Part shown: piece after piece, positions 36,159 through 44,386 of the stretch
Numbering within the stretch: the first letter of the stretch is position 1
Layout: each line of letters opens with the position of its first letter
Assembly: GCA_963791635.1 (NCBI GenBank)
Contig: CAWBTC010000017.1
Location: 620,001 to 684,000, forward strand
Direction: 5' to 3'
Source of the DNA: VFMC01 sp963791635
GTDB lineage: Bacteria; Actinomycetota; Acidimicrobiia; Acidimicrobiales; Ilumatobacteraceae
DNA length: 64,000 bases
Notes under the pieces: generated by a model
Told to the model about the DNA's origin: nothing
Seen by the model: the letters and a program-made list of their open reading frames with translations, nothing else
Databases searched by the model: none
Made by a program: the position numbers and the translations under genes

Positions 36159-37345
36159 CACGCACCGTCGGCCGGCGCGATCGAACCGGCGATGTAGAAC
36201 GTCGGCTCCACTTCGATCAGCGTCGCTGCGATCACCACGAGCGATTCGAGCGTGTGGTCCGGGCCGAGCTCCGCGCCGGACTCCTCGCTCGCGGACCACG
36301 TCACCGACACCGCAGTCGTCTCGTCCCACTGCACGCCAACGGAGCATGTGTCGGGCAGACACGAACCGTCGCCCTCGCCGTCGTTGACGACCGTACGTCC
36401 GTTCACCGGCCAGGTCATGCGACCGAGTTCGATCGGGTTCTCGAAGAAGTCGGGGATGGCCCTCGAGATCAGGACGAGGTCGGGCGCGCCTGCAGGGCCG
36501 ACGAAGCGAGCCATCCCCACCTGCGGGTCGCCCGAACGGTCGCGCGTGGCCGACACGAAGGTGTAGCCGTCGGGAAGCTCCATCAGCGACAACGCGGTGA
36601 ACTCGACAGGTGCCGGTGCCACCGCGCTCGTGGGAGTGGGATCGGTGGGGGTCGGATCGGCCGCGACGACTTCGAATGGCGCCGAGCTCCAACCGCCGAG
36701 TGCCACGCGGTACACGCCGGTGGGGAGCACGCGGGTCGTGATCGTGAGCGCCGACCGATCGCCGGGCCGCAGCAAGATGCTGCCGAAGCCGCACTCGGTG
36801 GCTTCGGTCACGCCGGTGTCGATCGCGTACGCCGGCTGGATCAACTTGGTCTGCAGGTCGTCTTGCGCGAGGCAGCCGGTGAACTCGACCGCCTCCGGAA
36901 ACGAAGCGCCCTCGCGCACGACATACACCGCGTTGGGCAACAACTCCTCACCGGCAGCGTCGAAGGTGAGCTCGAGATCGATCGTGGTGACCCCGGCGAC
37001 CGTGGACGCCCCGACGGTGGCGATGCCCAGTGCCGGCATGGTGGTCGTCGGGAGGACCGCTTGAGGCTCGGTCACCGGGCGACGAACTGCGGCGATCAGC
37101 GCGATCACCGCGATCAGCCCGGCCACCGCGGCGACGCTTGCGAGCCATGGGGCTGCCGGTCGGGTCCGTCGAATCCGAATCGGTGCGATCGCCACAGTGA
37201 CGTGTGGCCGCTCGGACGCTGTCTCGCGGCCTCGGCCGGTCGCGTCGGCCCACACCTCGGGCACCTCGATGACCTGGAGTGCTGCGAAGCGGTCGGAGAG
37301 CACGGGGTCGAGCGCTGGCTCGGTCTCGCGTCTGCCGTCGGTCAT
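36158..37345 (-). CDS. Membrane protein coupled to ECF sigma factor (probable anti-sigma-like)
   Basis: A 395-residue single-pass protein. A cytoplasmic N-terminus of about 60 residues (MTDGRRETEPALDPVLSDRF) precedes one membrane segment (WLASVAAVAGLIAVIALIAAV), then a Thr/Pro-containing extracellular part with two domains. The topology and the 4-base overlap (ATGA, 37342-37345) with the upstream sigma-factor gene indicate an anti-sigma or sensor partner. No zinc-binding HxxxCxxC motif is visible in the N-terminus, so it is not a ZAS-type anti-sigma factor. The outer part contains paired cysteines (FTGCLAQDD, TECGFGS, SCLPDTCS). Confidence 0.75.
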   Translation of the reverse strand: MTDGRRETEPALDPVLSDRFAALQVIEVPEVWADATGRGRETASERPHVTVAIAPIRIRRTRPAAPWLASVAAVAGLIAVIALIAAVRRPVTEPQAVLPTTTMPALGIATVGASTVAGVTTIDLELTFDAAGEELLPNAVYVVREGASFPEAVEFTGCLAQDDLQTKLIQPAYAIDTGVTEATECGFGSILLRPGDRSALTITTRVLPTGVYRVALGGWSSAPFEVVAADPTPTDPTPTSAVAPAPVEFTALSLMELPDGYTFVSATRDRSGDPQVGMARFVGPAGAPDLVLISRAIPDFFENPIELGRMTWPVNGRTVVNDGEGDGSCLPDTCSVGVQWDETTAVSVTWSASEESGAELGPDHTLESLVVIAATLIEVEPTFYIAGSIAPADGA

Positions 37346-37827
37346 CCGAGCCTCAGTTCGATCTCGTTCGGGTCGAGCTCGGCGCGGAGGGTGGCGTGCG
37401 CTCGGTGCAGTTGTACGCGCACCGTGCCCGGCGACGACCCGATCAACGTGGCGATCTCCTCGCTCGTGAAGCCACCCGTGTAGCGCAGCGCCACGCAGGC
37501 GCGCTGTTGTTCGCTCAACGCGCCGAGCAGCGCGAGGAACTCGGCGCTGGACGGCTCGATTCGCTCGTCGGTGGCGAGACGGCGGACCAGTTCGGCGCGT
37601 GAGCGTTCCTTGCCCAGCAGCCCGACGGCGATGCGAAACGCCGATCGCCAGACCCACGCCGCCACGTCGCCGACAGCATCGCCGCGTCGGAGCACCTGCG
37701 CGAACGCCTCCGCCTCGGCGTCGCTCGCGAGGTCGGGATCGCCGGTGAACGCGAGCAGAGATCGCCACAAGCGCGCGTGGTCACGCCGATACACGACTTC
37801 CACGCGCAGCTGTCCCATGCCCACCAT
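37342..37827 (-). CDS. ECF-type RNA polymerase sigma factor
   Basis: A 161-residue sigma-70 family protein with regions 2 and 4. Region 2 is VVYRRDHARLWRSLLAFTGD to AWVWRSAFRIAVGLL. Region 4 is ALSEQQRACVALRYTGGFTSEEIATLIG, then PGTVRVQLHRAHATLRAEL, the typical helix-turn-helix. The starts ATG 37827 and ATG 37818 are both possible. It is co-transcribed with the downstream membrane protein. The target promoters are not evident in the window. Confidence 0.9.
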   Translation of the reverse strand: MVGMGQLRVEVVYRRDHARLWRSLLAFTGDPDLASDAEAEAFAQVLRRGDAVGDVAAWVWRSAFRIAVGLLGKERSRAELVRRLATDERIEPSSAEFLALLGALSEQQRACVALRYTGGFTSEEIATLIGSSPGTVRVQLHRAHATLRAELDPNEIELRLG

Positions 37828-37890
37828 CGTGGTGTACGGGGACCCCTCGATCGCGTCTTCGTGAGCAAACGACAGCTCGGCGTGCTCGGC

Positions 37891-38639
37891 TCAGAGGCCG
37901 CCGGCGACCGTGATGGTCTGGCCGGTCACCCATCCGCCACCATCGCATGCCAGGTAGAGCGCTGCGGCGGCGATGTCATCGGGGGTGCCGAGACGCTTCA
38001 GCGGGATGCGGGCGTTGGCCAGCTTCTCCAGGTCGGGCACGTCCATGTCGAGCGCCGTCATCATCACTTCGGTGGGCACGTAGCCGGGGGCGACGCCGTT
38101 CACCCGGATGGTGGGCGCCAGCTCGAGCGCCATCGTCATCGTCAGCGAGTTCACTCCGGCCTTGGCTGCACCGTAGTGACCGCTGCCGGGAACACCGCGG
38201 GTGGCTGCCGGTGAGGTGACGTTGATGATCGTTCCACCGTTGGTCATCCGATCGGCTGCGATCATCGACGCGATCCACACGGCGGTGAGGTTCAACCGGA
38301 TGCAGGCGTCCCAATCCGCCTCGGAGAGCTCGCGCAGGGGGCGCGCACCGGGGAGCCGCCCGCGTTGTTCACCCACACGTCGAGGCCACCGAAGGTGTTC
38401 ACCGCTGCGTCGGCCAGCGCTTCGAGCGCAGCCCGATCGGTGACGTCGGTTGCCACGGCGATCGCCTTGCCGCCGGCAGCGACGATCTCGTCGGTCACCC
38501 GTTGGATGCGGTCGACGTGGCGGGCCGCGACCACCACGGCAGCGCCGGCTTCGGCGTAGGTCTTGGCGATGCCCTCGCCGATGCCCTGGCCGCCCCCGGT
38601 GACGACAGCCACCTTGCCCTTCAGATCGAAACTGTGCAC
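37891..38639 (-). CDS. SDR-family oxidoreductase (frameshifted)
   Basis: Short-chain dehydrogenase/reductase. GTG 38639 follows AGGAGGA. The cofactor motif VVTGGGQGIGEGIA, the NNAG motif VWVNNAGG, and, after the break, the catalytic NVTSPAATRGVPGSGHYGAAKAG (Ser, Tyr-x-x-x-Lys) with the terminus GGGWVTGQTITVAGGL are all present. At about 38337-38341 the C run is one base short: SPVRAP is in one frame and RELSEADWDACIRLNL in the next. About 249 residues would be coded otherwise, a normal SDR length. The substrate is unknown; the neighbour is an F420-type oxidoreductase on the same strand. Confidence 0.88.
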
Positions 38640-38680
38640 GAGATCCTCCTGCTCGAGATGGCCGTCGGCCGTGGTGTGAA

Positions 38681-39553
38681 TCAGTGGCTTGCTGAGGGAA
38701 TGACGCGTTCGCCGAACTCGCTCAGGCGGTCGAGACCGCCGGGCCCGGCGAAGAAGAAGGCGGGGATCATGACCCGACCGACACCGAGCGCGGCGAGCTG
38801 CTCGACGCCGGCGATGGGATCGGCCATCTGCACGCCGAACATCGCATTGATCTCGATGCTGTTCGGGTCGCGTCCTCCGGCATCGGCCGCAGCGCGGAGT
38901 CGGGTGATCAGACTGCCGAGACGCTCGGCGTCACCTTCACCGGGGAAGTAGCCGTCGGCGATCTTCACCGCACGTCGGATCGCCGCCTCGGTGTCGCCAC
39001 CCACCAGGATCGGGATCGACGATTGCACGGGCCGCGGGCTGCAGGTGACGGGCGCGAAGTCGACGAACTCGCCGTGGAACTCGGCATGGGGTCCGGCCCA
39101 CAGCGCACGCATCGCAGCGACGTACTCGTCGTTGCGAGCGCCGCGACGTTCCCACGACACACCGAGCGCATCGAACTCCTCCTTCATCCAGCCGACGCCC
39201 AGACCGAGCTCCACACGGCCGCCCGACAGACGGTCGAGGGTTGCCAGCTCCTTCGCCAACACCAGCGGGTTCCTCTGCGGGACGATCAAGATGCAGGTAC
39301 CGAGACGCAACGTCGGCGCTGCAGCTGCGGCGAAGGCCAGCCAGATGAGCGGATCGGGGATCGGCGTGTCCGGCTCGGCCGGGATCTTGCCGTCGGCGGT
39401 GTACGGATACGCAGATTCGATGGTGGAGGGGAGCACAACGTGCTCGCCACCCCAGATCGACTCGAACCCGGCGGCTTCGGCTCGTCGACAGATATCAAGT
39501 GCGTTCTCACCATCGATGGCGATGCTGCTGGCGAATGCCAATCCGAACTTCAT
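38681..39553 (-). CDS. LLM-class F420-dependent oxidoreductase
   Basis: A 290-residue luciferase-like TIM-barrel enzyme. MKFGLAFASSIAIDGENALD is the typical opening, with FESIWGGEHVVLP, LRLGTCILIVPQRNPLVLAKELATLD, GRVELGLGVGWMKEEFDALG and IPILVGGDTEAAIRRAVKIADGYFP. These mark the TIGR03619-like F420-dependent subgroup in actinobacteria, where reduced F420 acts on diverse carbonyls or nitro compounds. The substrate is unknown. It lies 41 bases upstream of the SDR gene start and may be co-transcribed with it. Confidence 0.9.
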   Translation of the reverse strand: MKFGLAFASSIAIDGENALDICRRAEAAGFESIWGGEHVVLPSTIESAYPYTADGKIPAEPDTPIPDPLIWLAFAAAAAPTLRLGTCILIVPQRNPLVLAKELATLDRLSGGRVELGLGVGWMKEEFDALGVSWERRGARNDEYVAAMRALWAGPHAEFHGEFVDFAPVTCSPRPVQSSIPILVGGDTEAAIRRAVKIADGYFPGEGDAERLGSLITRLRAAADAGGRDPNSIEINAMFGVQMADPIAGVEQLAALGVGRVMIPAFFFAGPGGLDRLSEFGERVIPSASH

Positions 39554-39695
39554 CAGTGCCTCCCTGGACCGTGCGATGCGGGCGGGACGTTACGCACAGG
39601 AAGCAAAACTCTGCGAGCCGGAACCGCGGTTGCCCGGCGAACGCGACGCGCGGCGATTCGTCGGCGAGGGCGACCCGGGCCATCCACGATGTCGG

Positions 39696-40004
39696 TCATC
39701 CCGGTACGTCGAGGAGTTCGAGCTCGACGTCGACGGGGTCGCCGTCGACGAGCCCCTCAGCGCTGCGCACCTGCTTCTTCACCGGGAGCACGTACGACTT
39801 GGATCTCGTGTCGGGGAAGACCGACGTGTTCCACGTCGTCGCGCCGACGGTCACCTTCACGCGCACGGAACCGAAGCCGCGTTGGGTGGATCTTGCGCTG
39901 GTGATCTCGTCGATCTCGTCGGCGTGCTCGAACGGCAGCGTGACGAAGTACCAAGGGTGCTGCCCCGGGTACCTCCACAACTCGGCCCGAAACCGGTAGG
40001 TCAC
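39696..40004 (-). CDS. DUF1905-family protein
   Basis: A 102-residue protein: VTYRFRAELWRYPGQHPWYFVTLP, then RGFGSVRVKVTVGATTWNTSVFPD and YVLPVKKQVRSAEGLVDGDPVDVELEL. This is the DUF1905 pattern (small beta-barrel, function unknown). GTG 40004 matches the family start; the frame can be extended to TTG 40034, adjoining the large inverted repeat. It is divergent from the PadR gene. Confidence 0.85.
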   Translation of the reverse strand: MTYRFRAELWRYPGQHPWYFVTLPFEHADEIDEITSARSTQRGFGSVRVKVTVGATTWNTSVFPDTRSKSYVLPVKKQVRSAEGLVDGDPVDVELELLDVPG

Positions 40005-40034
40005 GGCGCCACCGTAGTTCGACCCCACACCCAA

Positions 40035-40081
40035 TCGCGATGAGAGATGAGTGCGCTACCGACGCTCATCTCTCATCGCGA
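40035..40081. repeat. 17-bp perfect inverted repeat (long hairpin)
   Basis: TCGCGATGAGAGATGAG (40035-40051) and its exact reverse complement (40065-40081) enclose 13 bases; a T-G wobble and a G-C pair can extend the stem. It lies in the divergent promoter region of the DUF1905 and PadR genes. The core CGCGATGAGAGATG occurs again at 61765-61778. Confidence 0.85.
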
Positions 40082-40106
40082 GGGGCGGTGGGGTGTGGGT
40101 TGACGG

Positions 40107-40135
40107 CATACCGAGTATGTACCATACTCGGTATG
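40107..40135. promoter_or_regulatory. PadR operator: 13-bp perfect inverted repeat
   Basis: CATACCGAGTATG, TAC, CATACTCGGTATG. The palindrome ends one base before the PadR ATG (40137), and it is the natural autoregulatory operator of the PadR-exporter operon. The AT-rich centre probably also contains the -10 element, giving a leaderless or nearly leaderless mRNA. Confidence 0.85.
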
Positions 40136-40136
40136 T

Positions 40137-40727
40137 ATGGCAGTCAGAGAAGGACTCCTGGCGCTGCTCCACGAGGGGCCCCGCTACGGCTATCAATTGA
40201 AGACCGAGTTCGAAGCGGCGACGGGCGGTGTGTGGCCGCTCAACGTCGGTCAGGTGTACACCACCCTCGACCGGCTCGAGCGTGACGGGTTCGTCGAGGT
40301 GCGCGGCGCCGAGGGCGAGACCGCTCCCGGGCAGAAGACCTATGCGATCACCGTCGACGGCGTCGCTGCGCTGGGCGAGTGGTGGGAGGCGGTGCCCTCT
40401 GACGACCCGCCACCTCGCGACGAACTGATGCTCAAGGTCTTGATGGCAATCGAACGCGCCGACGATCACGCCTTGCGAGTGATCACTCATCAGCGCACGG
40501 TGCTGCTCACCCTGTTGCAGGCCAAGCGCCGCGAGCGCCGTGCCGCCGGCGACGAGACCTTCGCCGCCCACCTGGTCACCGACGCACTGGTTGCCCGGGC
40601 AGAAGCAGATCTGCGATGGCTGGACACCTGTGAAGAACACCTCCAGCGCCGCGGCGCCATGACCGAGGGCGCGACCAAGGGCACCATCACGACCAGTCAG
40701 CACGCACACCGAAAGGCATCACGATGA
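40137..40727 (+). CDS. PadR-family transcriptional regulator
   Basis: A 196-residue winged-helix repressor. It opens directly with the PadR HTH (MAVREGLLALLHEGPRYGYQLKTEFEAATGGVWPLNVGQVYTTLDRLERDGFVEVRG) and continues with the C-terminal dimerisation helices (LMLKVLMAIERADDHALRVI to RAEADLRWLDTCEEHL). It probably represses its own operon, including the exporter genes downstream, until an inducing compound binds. No Shine-Dalgarno sequence precedes ATG 40137. The stop overlaps the ATPase start (ATGA at 40724-40727). Confidence 0.92.
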   Translation: MAVREGLLALLHEGPRYGYQLKTEFEAATGGVWPLNVGQVYTTLDRLERDGFVEVRGAEGETAPGQKTYAITVDGVAALGEWWEAVPSDDPPPRDELMLKVLMAIERADDHALRVITHQRTVLLTLLQAKRRERRAAGDETFAAHLVTDALVARAEADLRWLDTCEEHLQRRGAMTEGATKGTITTSQHAHRKASR

Positions 40728-41470
40728 ACCTCGACTCCACCAACCCGACCGCCGCGCACGCAGCCGTCGAGTTCTTCGACGTCGTCAAGAGCTTCGGTGC
40801 CGGCTCGAACGAGGTGCGCGCCCTCAGCGGAGTGTCGCTGCGGATCGAGCCCGGCGAGTTCGTCGCGATCATGGGCCCCAGCGGATGCGGCAAGAGCACG
40901 CTGCTGCATCTGGCCGGTGGCATGGAGGACGCCAGCGCCGGCCGCGTGTACGTCGCCGGCCGCGATGTGGCCGACATGAGCATCACCGACCGGGCGGCGC
41001 TGCGTCGTCGTGAGGTGGGTTACGTGTTCCAGCGGCTGAACCTGCTCGCCTCGTTGACGGCGTTGGAGAACGTGTCGCTGCCGCTCGAACTGGAGGGGGT
41101 GAGCGCCAAGGAGGCCCGGTCTCGGGCTCGTGCGGCGCTCGCTGCGGTGGGACTCGACCACCGTGTGGATCGCTATCCCGACGACTTCTCCGGCGGCCAA
41201 CAGCAACGCATCGCGATCGCCCGGGCGATCGTGGGTGAGCGCAGCGTGCTGCTCGCGGACGAGCCGACGGGATCGCTCGACACGGTGACGAGCGACGCGG
41301 TGATCGAACTCCTCGCCGAGCTGCCCTCCCGGTTCGGCACGGCCGTCGTGCTCGTCACCCACGAACCCCGCTTCGCCAGCTGGACCGACCGTGTGGTGTT
41401 CCTCCGAGATGGCCGCATCGTCGACGACACGGCGCGCCCGGTGAGCGCCGCGACCGGAGCGTTGCGGTGA
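40724..41470 (+). CDS. ABC transporter ATP-binding protein (MacB/LolD type)
   Basis: A 248-residue ATPase: Walker A GPSGCGKST, Q-loop VFQRLNLLASLTALENV (with the LolD/MacB-typical Q-x-x-N-L-L), signature FSGGQQQRIAIARA, Walker B VLLADEPTGSLD, switch LVTHEPRFA. These features assign it to the FtsE/LolD/MacB group. It overlaps both neighbours by 4 bases and powers the FtsX-type permease next to it. PadR-controlled pairs of this kind usually export drugs or peptides, or respond to antimicrobials. Confidence 0.93.
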   Translation: MNLDSTNPTAAHAAVEFFDVVKSFGAGSNEVRALSGVSLRIEPGEFVAIMGPSGCGKSTLLHLAGGMEDASAGRVYVAGRDVADMSITDRAALRRREVGYVFQRLNLLASLTALENVSLPLELEGVSAKEARSRARAALAAVGLDHRVDRYPDDFSGGQQQRIAIARAIVGERSVLLADEPTGSLDTVTSDAVIELLAELPSRFGTAVVLVTHEPRFASWTDRVVFLRDGRIVDDTARPVSAATGALR

Positions 41471-44106
41471 CCGACGTGCTCGACCGCCTCGGCGTCGACT
41501 GCGACGTCCCACCGATCGTCAGCGTGCCGCTCACGCTGTCGGCACAGACCGGCCGGTGGCGCACGGCGGCCCGACTCGCCCGGCGAGAGCTGCGCCGCCG
41601 CCCCTGGCGCACGCTGCTCTCGGTGCTGTTGATCGCCGTGCCGGTCGGGGCCCTAGTGGTCGCGGACGTCGCGTATCGCAGCGATCGGCTGCCTCCGGAC
41701 GCCGCGCTGCGATTCGGCACCGCCGATGCCCGGCTGTCCGTATGGTCCTCGGGAGCCGACGCCCGGGCCGACGTCGATGCCCAGCTCCCCGCTGGCACCG
41801 AGTGGACCTGGTCGCCGTACGCCTACGTTCCGATCCGGTCGACCGCGAACCCGGACGAGCTGGTGGCCGCCACGGTCGTCGCCCGTGACATGAACGACCC
41901 GCTCAACGATGGAACGGTACGGAACCTGTCGGGTCGGCTCCCTACGGCGGACGACGAGGCCGTGCTCGATCCTGATCTTGCAGCCGACCTCGAGGTCGGG
42001 ATCGGCGGCCGGCTGACGCTCGTGCGTCCGGACCAAACATTCAGCGTTGTCGGTATCGGCGAGATCGGCATTGACGCCGGAGCGCCTGGCATGCTGGCTC
42101 CCGGCTTCGATCTCACCGCGATCCGGCCCGAAGTGGTCACCTACGAGCTCTTGTTGAAGCATCCGTCCCTCGCCGCTGAGGCTGCAGGCGCAACGGGGTT
42201 TCCGCCAGCAGCACCCGCAGTGCCGTTTCCGGTGATCGAGATCCCTGAGATCGATGGGACGACGGGAGCGCCGGTCGGCATCACCGTCGGCCTCGAGCTG
42301 CGGTCCTCCGCCACGCCCGCCCCCGACCCGGGGACGTTGTTCCTCGGCTGGCTGTTCGGCGTATTGCTGATGGGGGTGCTGGGGCTCGTTGTCGCCGCGG
42401 CCTTCGCCGTCAGCGGTCGGCGACAGCTCGTGACGATCGGGCAGTTGAGCTCCACGGGCGCCGATCCGGTGCTGCTCCGGCGGTTCCTGGCACTGCAGGG
42501 CACCTGGACGGGTCTCGTCGGTGCCGCAGTCGGCGTCGCCGGCGGGCTCGGCCTGGTGCGTGTGTTCGCCGAGCCGATCCGCAACGACGGCCGGCTCGCC
42601 TGGCACCCGGCCGACTGGCTGATCGTCGCGCTCACGGCAGTGATCGTCGCAACGGTCGCGGCAATCGTGCCGACCCGATCGATGGCGGGAATGTCGGTGC
42701 TGTCGGCGCTCGGTGGTCGCCGCCCGGTGCCGCCGGTCCGTCGTCGCCAGCTGCCGCTCGGGGTTGCCCTGCTGGGTGGCGGGCTCGCCGTGATCTTCGT
42801 TGCCACCGTCTCGGCACACAATGCGAACAACGGCGGGTCCGACTTCACCGTGGCTGGCATCGCCGTGGTGCTCGCCGGCATGGCGGTCTTGGCCGGCGTC
42901 TGTTGCTTGTGTCCACTGGTGATCGACCTGGTCGCACGAGCTGGATCGCGCCGCCGTGGCGTGCCGATGCTCGCTTCGCGCAGCCTCGGTCGTCATCGCG
43001 CCCGGGCAGCGGCGCTGCTCGCGGCGATCGTGGCGGTCGGAGCCGCGGGCACCGCGATCGCTGCCGCCGGTGAACAGGAGGTGCGGAACGAGATCCGCGA
43101 CTCGATCACGCGATGGGACCCGGATGTGATCATGCTCCGAGCGGAAGCGTTCGACGACCGGACCCAGCTGACGGAGCTCGTCGATCCCGATGTGGTGGCG
43201 CCTGACAGCCGATCGAAGATCGAGGCCATCGTCGGGCCGACGCGATGGGTACAAGCATCCACCGTGGGCACCGATCTCCGGTCGAGCCCCGTGTACGTGG
43301 CCGACGACGCGCTGCTGGCGTTGATGGGGTTGTCGGTGACGCAGCGAGCCAGCCTCGCCAAGCTGGACGTCTTCTCGCTCGACCCATCGTCCGGCGACGA
43401 CGCATACGCGGGCTACGGAACGGGTTGGTCCGGGCAGAACATCACGCTGCCCGAGCCGGAGGTGGTGATCATCCCCGACGTGGCGTTCAACTACTACACG
43501 CCGTTCGTCACGCCGCAGTACGTGTCGAACGCGGGCCTCGAGCGGCAAGCGCCGGTGTTGTTCGGCAGGGCAGATCACGACCTCACCCGGACCGAAGTGG
43601 ATGACATCTACGGGATCAACGCCAGCGACATCGAATCACAGGTGTTCGTCGATCTCGACCGCGACGCCAGCTACCTCGCGATCCAGACCGACTGCCGGTG
43701 TGGCAGCGACGAGTGGGTCAACTGGGTGCGCCTCGGCACCATCGGCGGGACGTTGCTGCTGATGGCGTTGATCGTCTCGCTGGGCATGGCGCTGTGGGCC
43801 GCCGAAGGTCGCGACGAGCGGGACACGCTGGTCGCCATCGGGGCGAGCCCGGCGGTGCTTGCCCGCATCGCCGGAGCCAAGGCGTGGGTGCTCGCATTCG
43901 TCGGCATGGTGCTCGCCATCCCGCTCGGGTTCGGCACGCTCAGGTTGGCGGTCGCCGCGGCGCGGCAACCTGCGACGTTCCCATGGCTCTTCGTCGTCGT
44001 GGCCGTCCTGGGGCTGCCCGTCGTGATCGGTGCCGTGGCGTGGGCGTCGAGTGCGATCGGGCAACGGGTGCGTCGCGTGACGGCCCCGAGCTCCTTCGCC
44101 GACTGA
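41467..44106 (+). CDS. FtsX-like ABC transporter permease
   Basis: An 879-residue permease with duplicated FtsX units. The first membrane segment is at about 40-65 (TLLSVLLIAVPVGALVVADVAY), followed by a large external domain, membrane segments from about 290 (LGWLFGVLLMGVLGLVVAAAF) to 480, another segment near 505-530 (AAALLAAIVAVGAAGTAIAAAG), a second external domain, and three C-terminal segments (GTLLLMALIVSLGMALW to VVVAVLGLPVVIGAVAW). It is the transmembrane partner of the preceding ATPase. The substrate is not evident. Confidence 0.9.
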   Translation: MTDVLDRLGVDCDVPPIVSVPLTLSAQTGRWRTAARLARRELRRRPWRTLLSVLLIAVPVGALVVADVAYRSDRLPPDAALRFGTADARLSVWSSGADARADVDAQLPAGTEWTWSPYAYVPIRSTANPDELVAATVVARDMNDPLNDGTVRNLSGRLPTADDEAVLDPDLAADLEVGIGGRLTLVRPDQTFSVVGIGEIGIDAGAPGMLAPGFDLTAIRPEVVTYELLLKHPSLAAEAAGATGFPPAAPAVPFPVIEIPEIDGTTGAPVGITVGLELRSSATPAPDPGTLFLGWLFGVLLMGVLGLVVAAAFAVSGRRQLVTIGQLSSTGADPVLLRRFLALQGTWTGLVGAAVGVAGGLGLVRVFAEPIRNDGRLAWHPADWLIVALTAVIVATVAAIVPTRSMAGMSVLSALGGRRPVPPVRRRQLPLGVALLGGGLAVIFVATVSAHNANNGGSDFTVAGIAVVLAGMAVLAGVCCLCPLVIDLVARAGSRRRGVPMLASRSLGRHRARAAALLAAIVAVGAAGTAIAAAGEQEVRNEIRDSITRWDPDVIMLRAEAFDDRTQLTELVDPDVVAPDSRSKIEAIVGPTRWVQASTVGTDLRSSPVYVADDALLALMGLSVTQRASLAKLDVFSLDPSSGDDAYAGYGTGWSGQNITLPEPEVVIIPDVAFNYYTPFVTPQYVSNAGLERQAPVLFGRADHDLTRTEVDDIYGINASDIESQVFVDLDRDASYLAIQTDCRCGSDEWVNWVRLGTIGGTLLLMALIVSLGMALWAAEGRDERDTLVAIGASPAVLARIAGAKAWVLAFVGMVLAIPLGFGTLRLAVAAARQPATFPWLFVVVAVLGLPVVIGAVAWASSAIGQRVRRVTAPSSFAD

Positions 44107-44264
44107 GCGGCACGACCGGACCGACGGTGGTGGTGGTGGTGTGCGACGCTGCCGCGCTGGTGATCGTGATCGGTGAGGGCTGATCCTGCACCGCAGGCGT
44201 CGTGGTCGACCGCGTTCGTGTCGACCACCCCGGGTCTGACCGAACCGTCAAGGTTCTGTCAGAG

Positions 44265-44294
44265 CGTTGACACCGCGTGAGCGCAGTGTCAACG
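44265..44294. promoter_or_regulatory. Inverted repeat in leader of lipoprotein gene
   Basis: CGTTGACAC (44265-44273) and GTGTCAACG (44286-44294), perfect 9-bp arms, 12-base spacer, about 90 bases before the lipoprotein start. A smaller GAACC-N5-GGTTC lies just before. The left arm contains TTGACA, a possible -35 element. The rest of the 280-base spacer (44107-44386) shows no gene. Confidence 0.45.
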
Positions 44295-44386
44295 TTCGCG
44301 CAAGGTCACGGCAGTCGATCTCGAGGCCGTGGACCGTCGACCCGTGGACACCCGGATCAGGTGTCGCGCACGGACGCGAGGTCGAG

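Noticed and set aside
41653..43578. 641-codon minus-strand open frame
   Set aside because: Shadow of the FtsX-type permease; His/Arg/Asp-rich with no recognisable segments.
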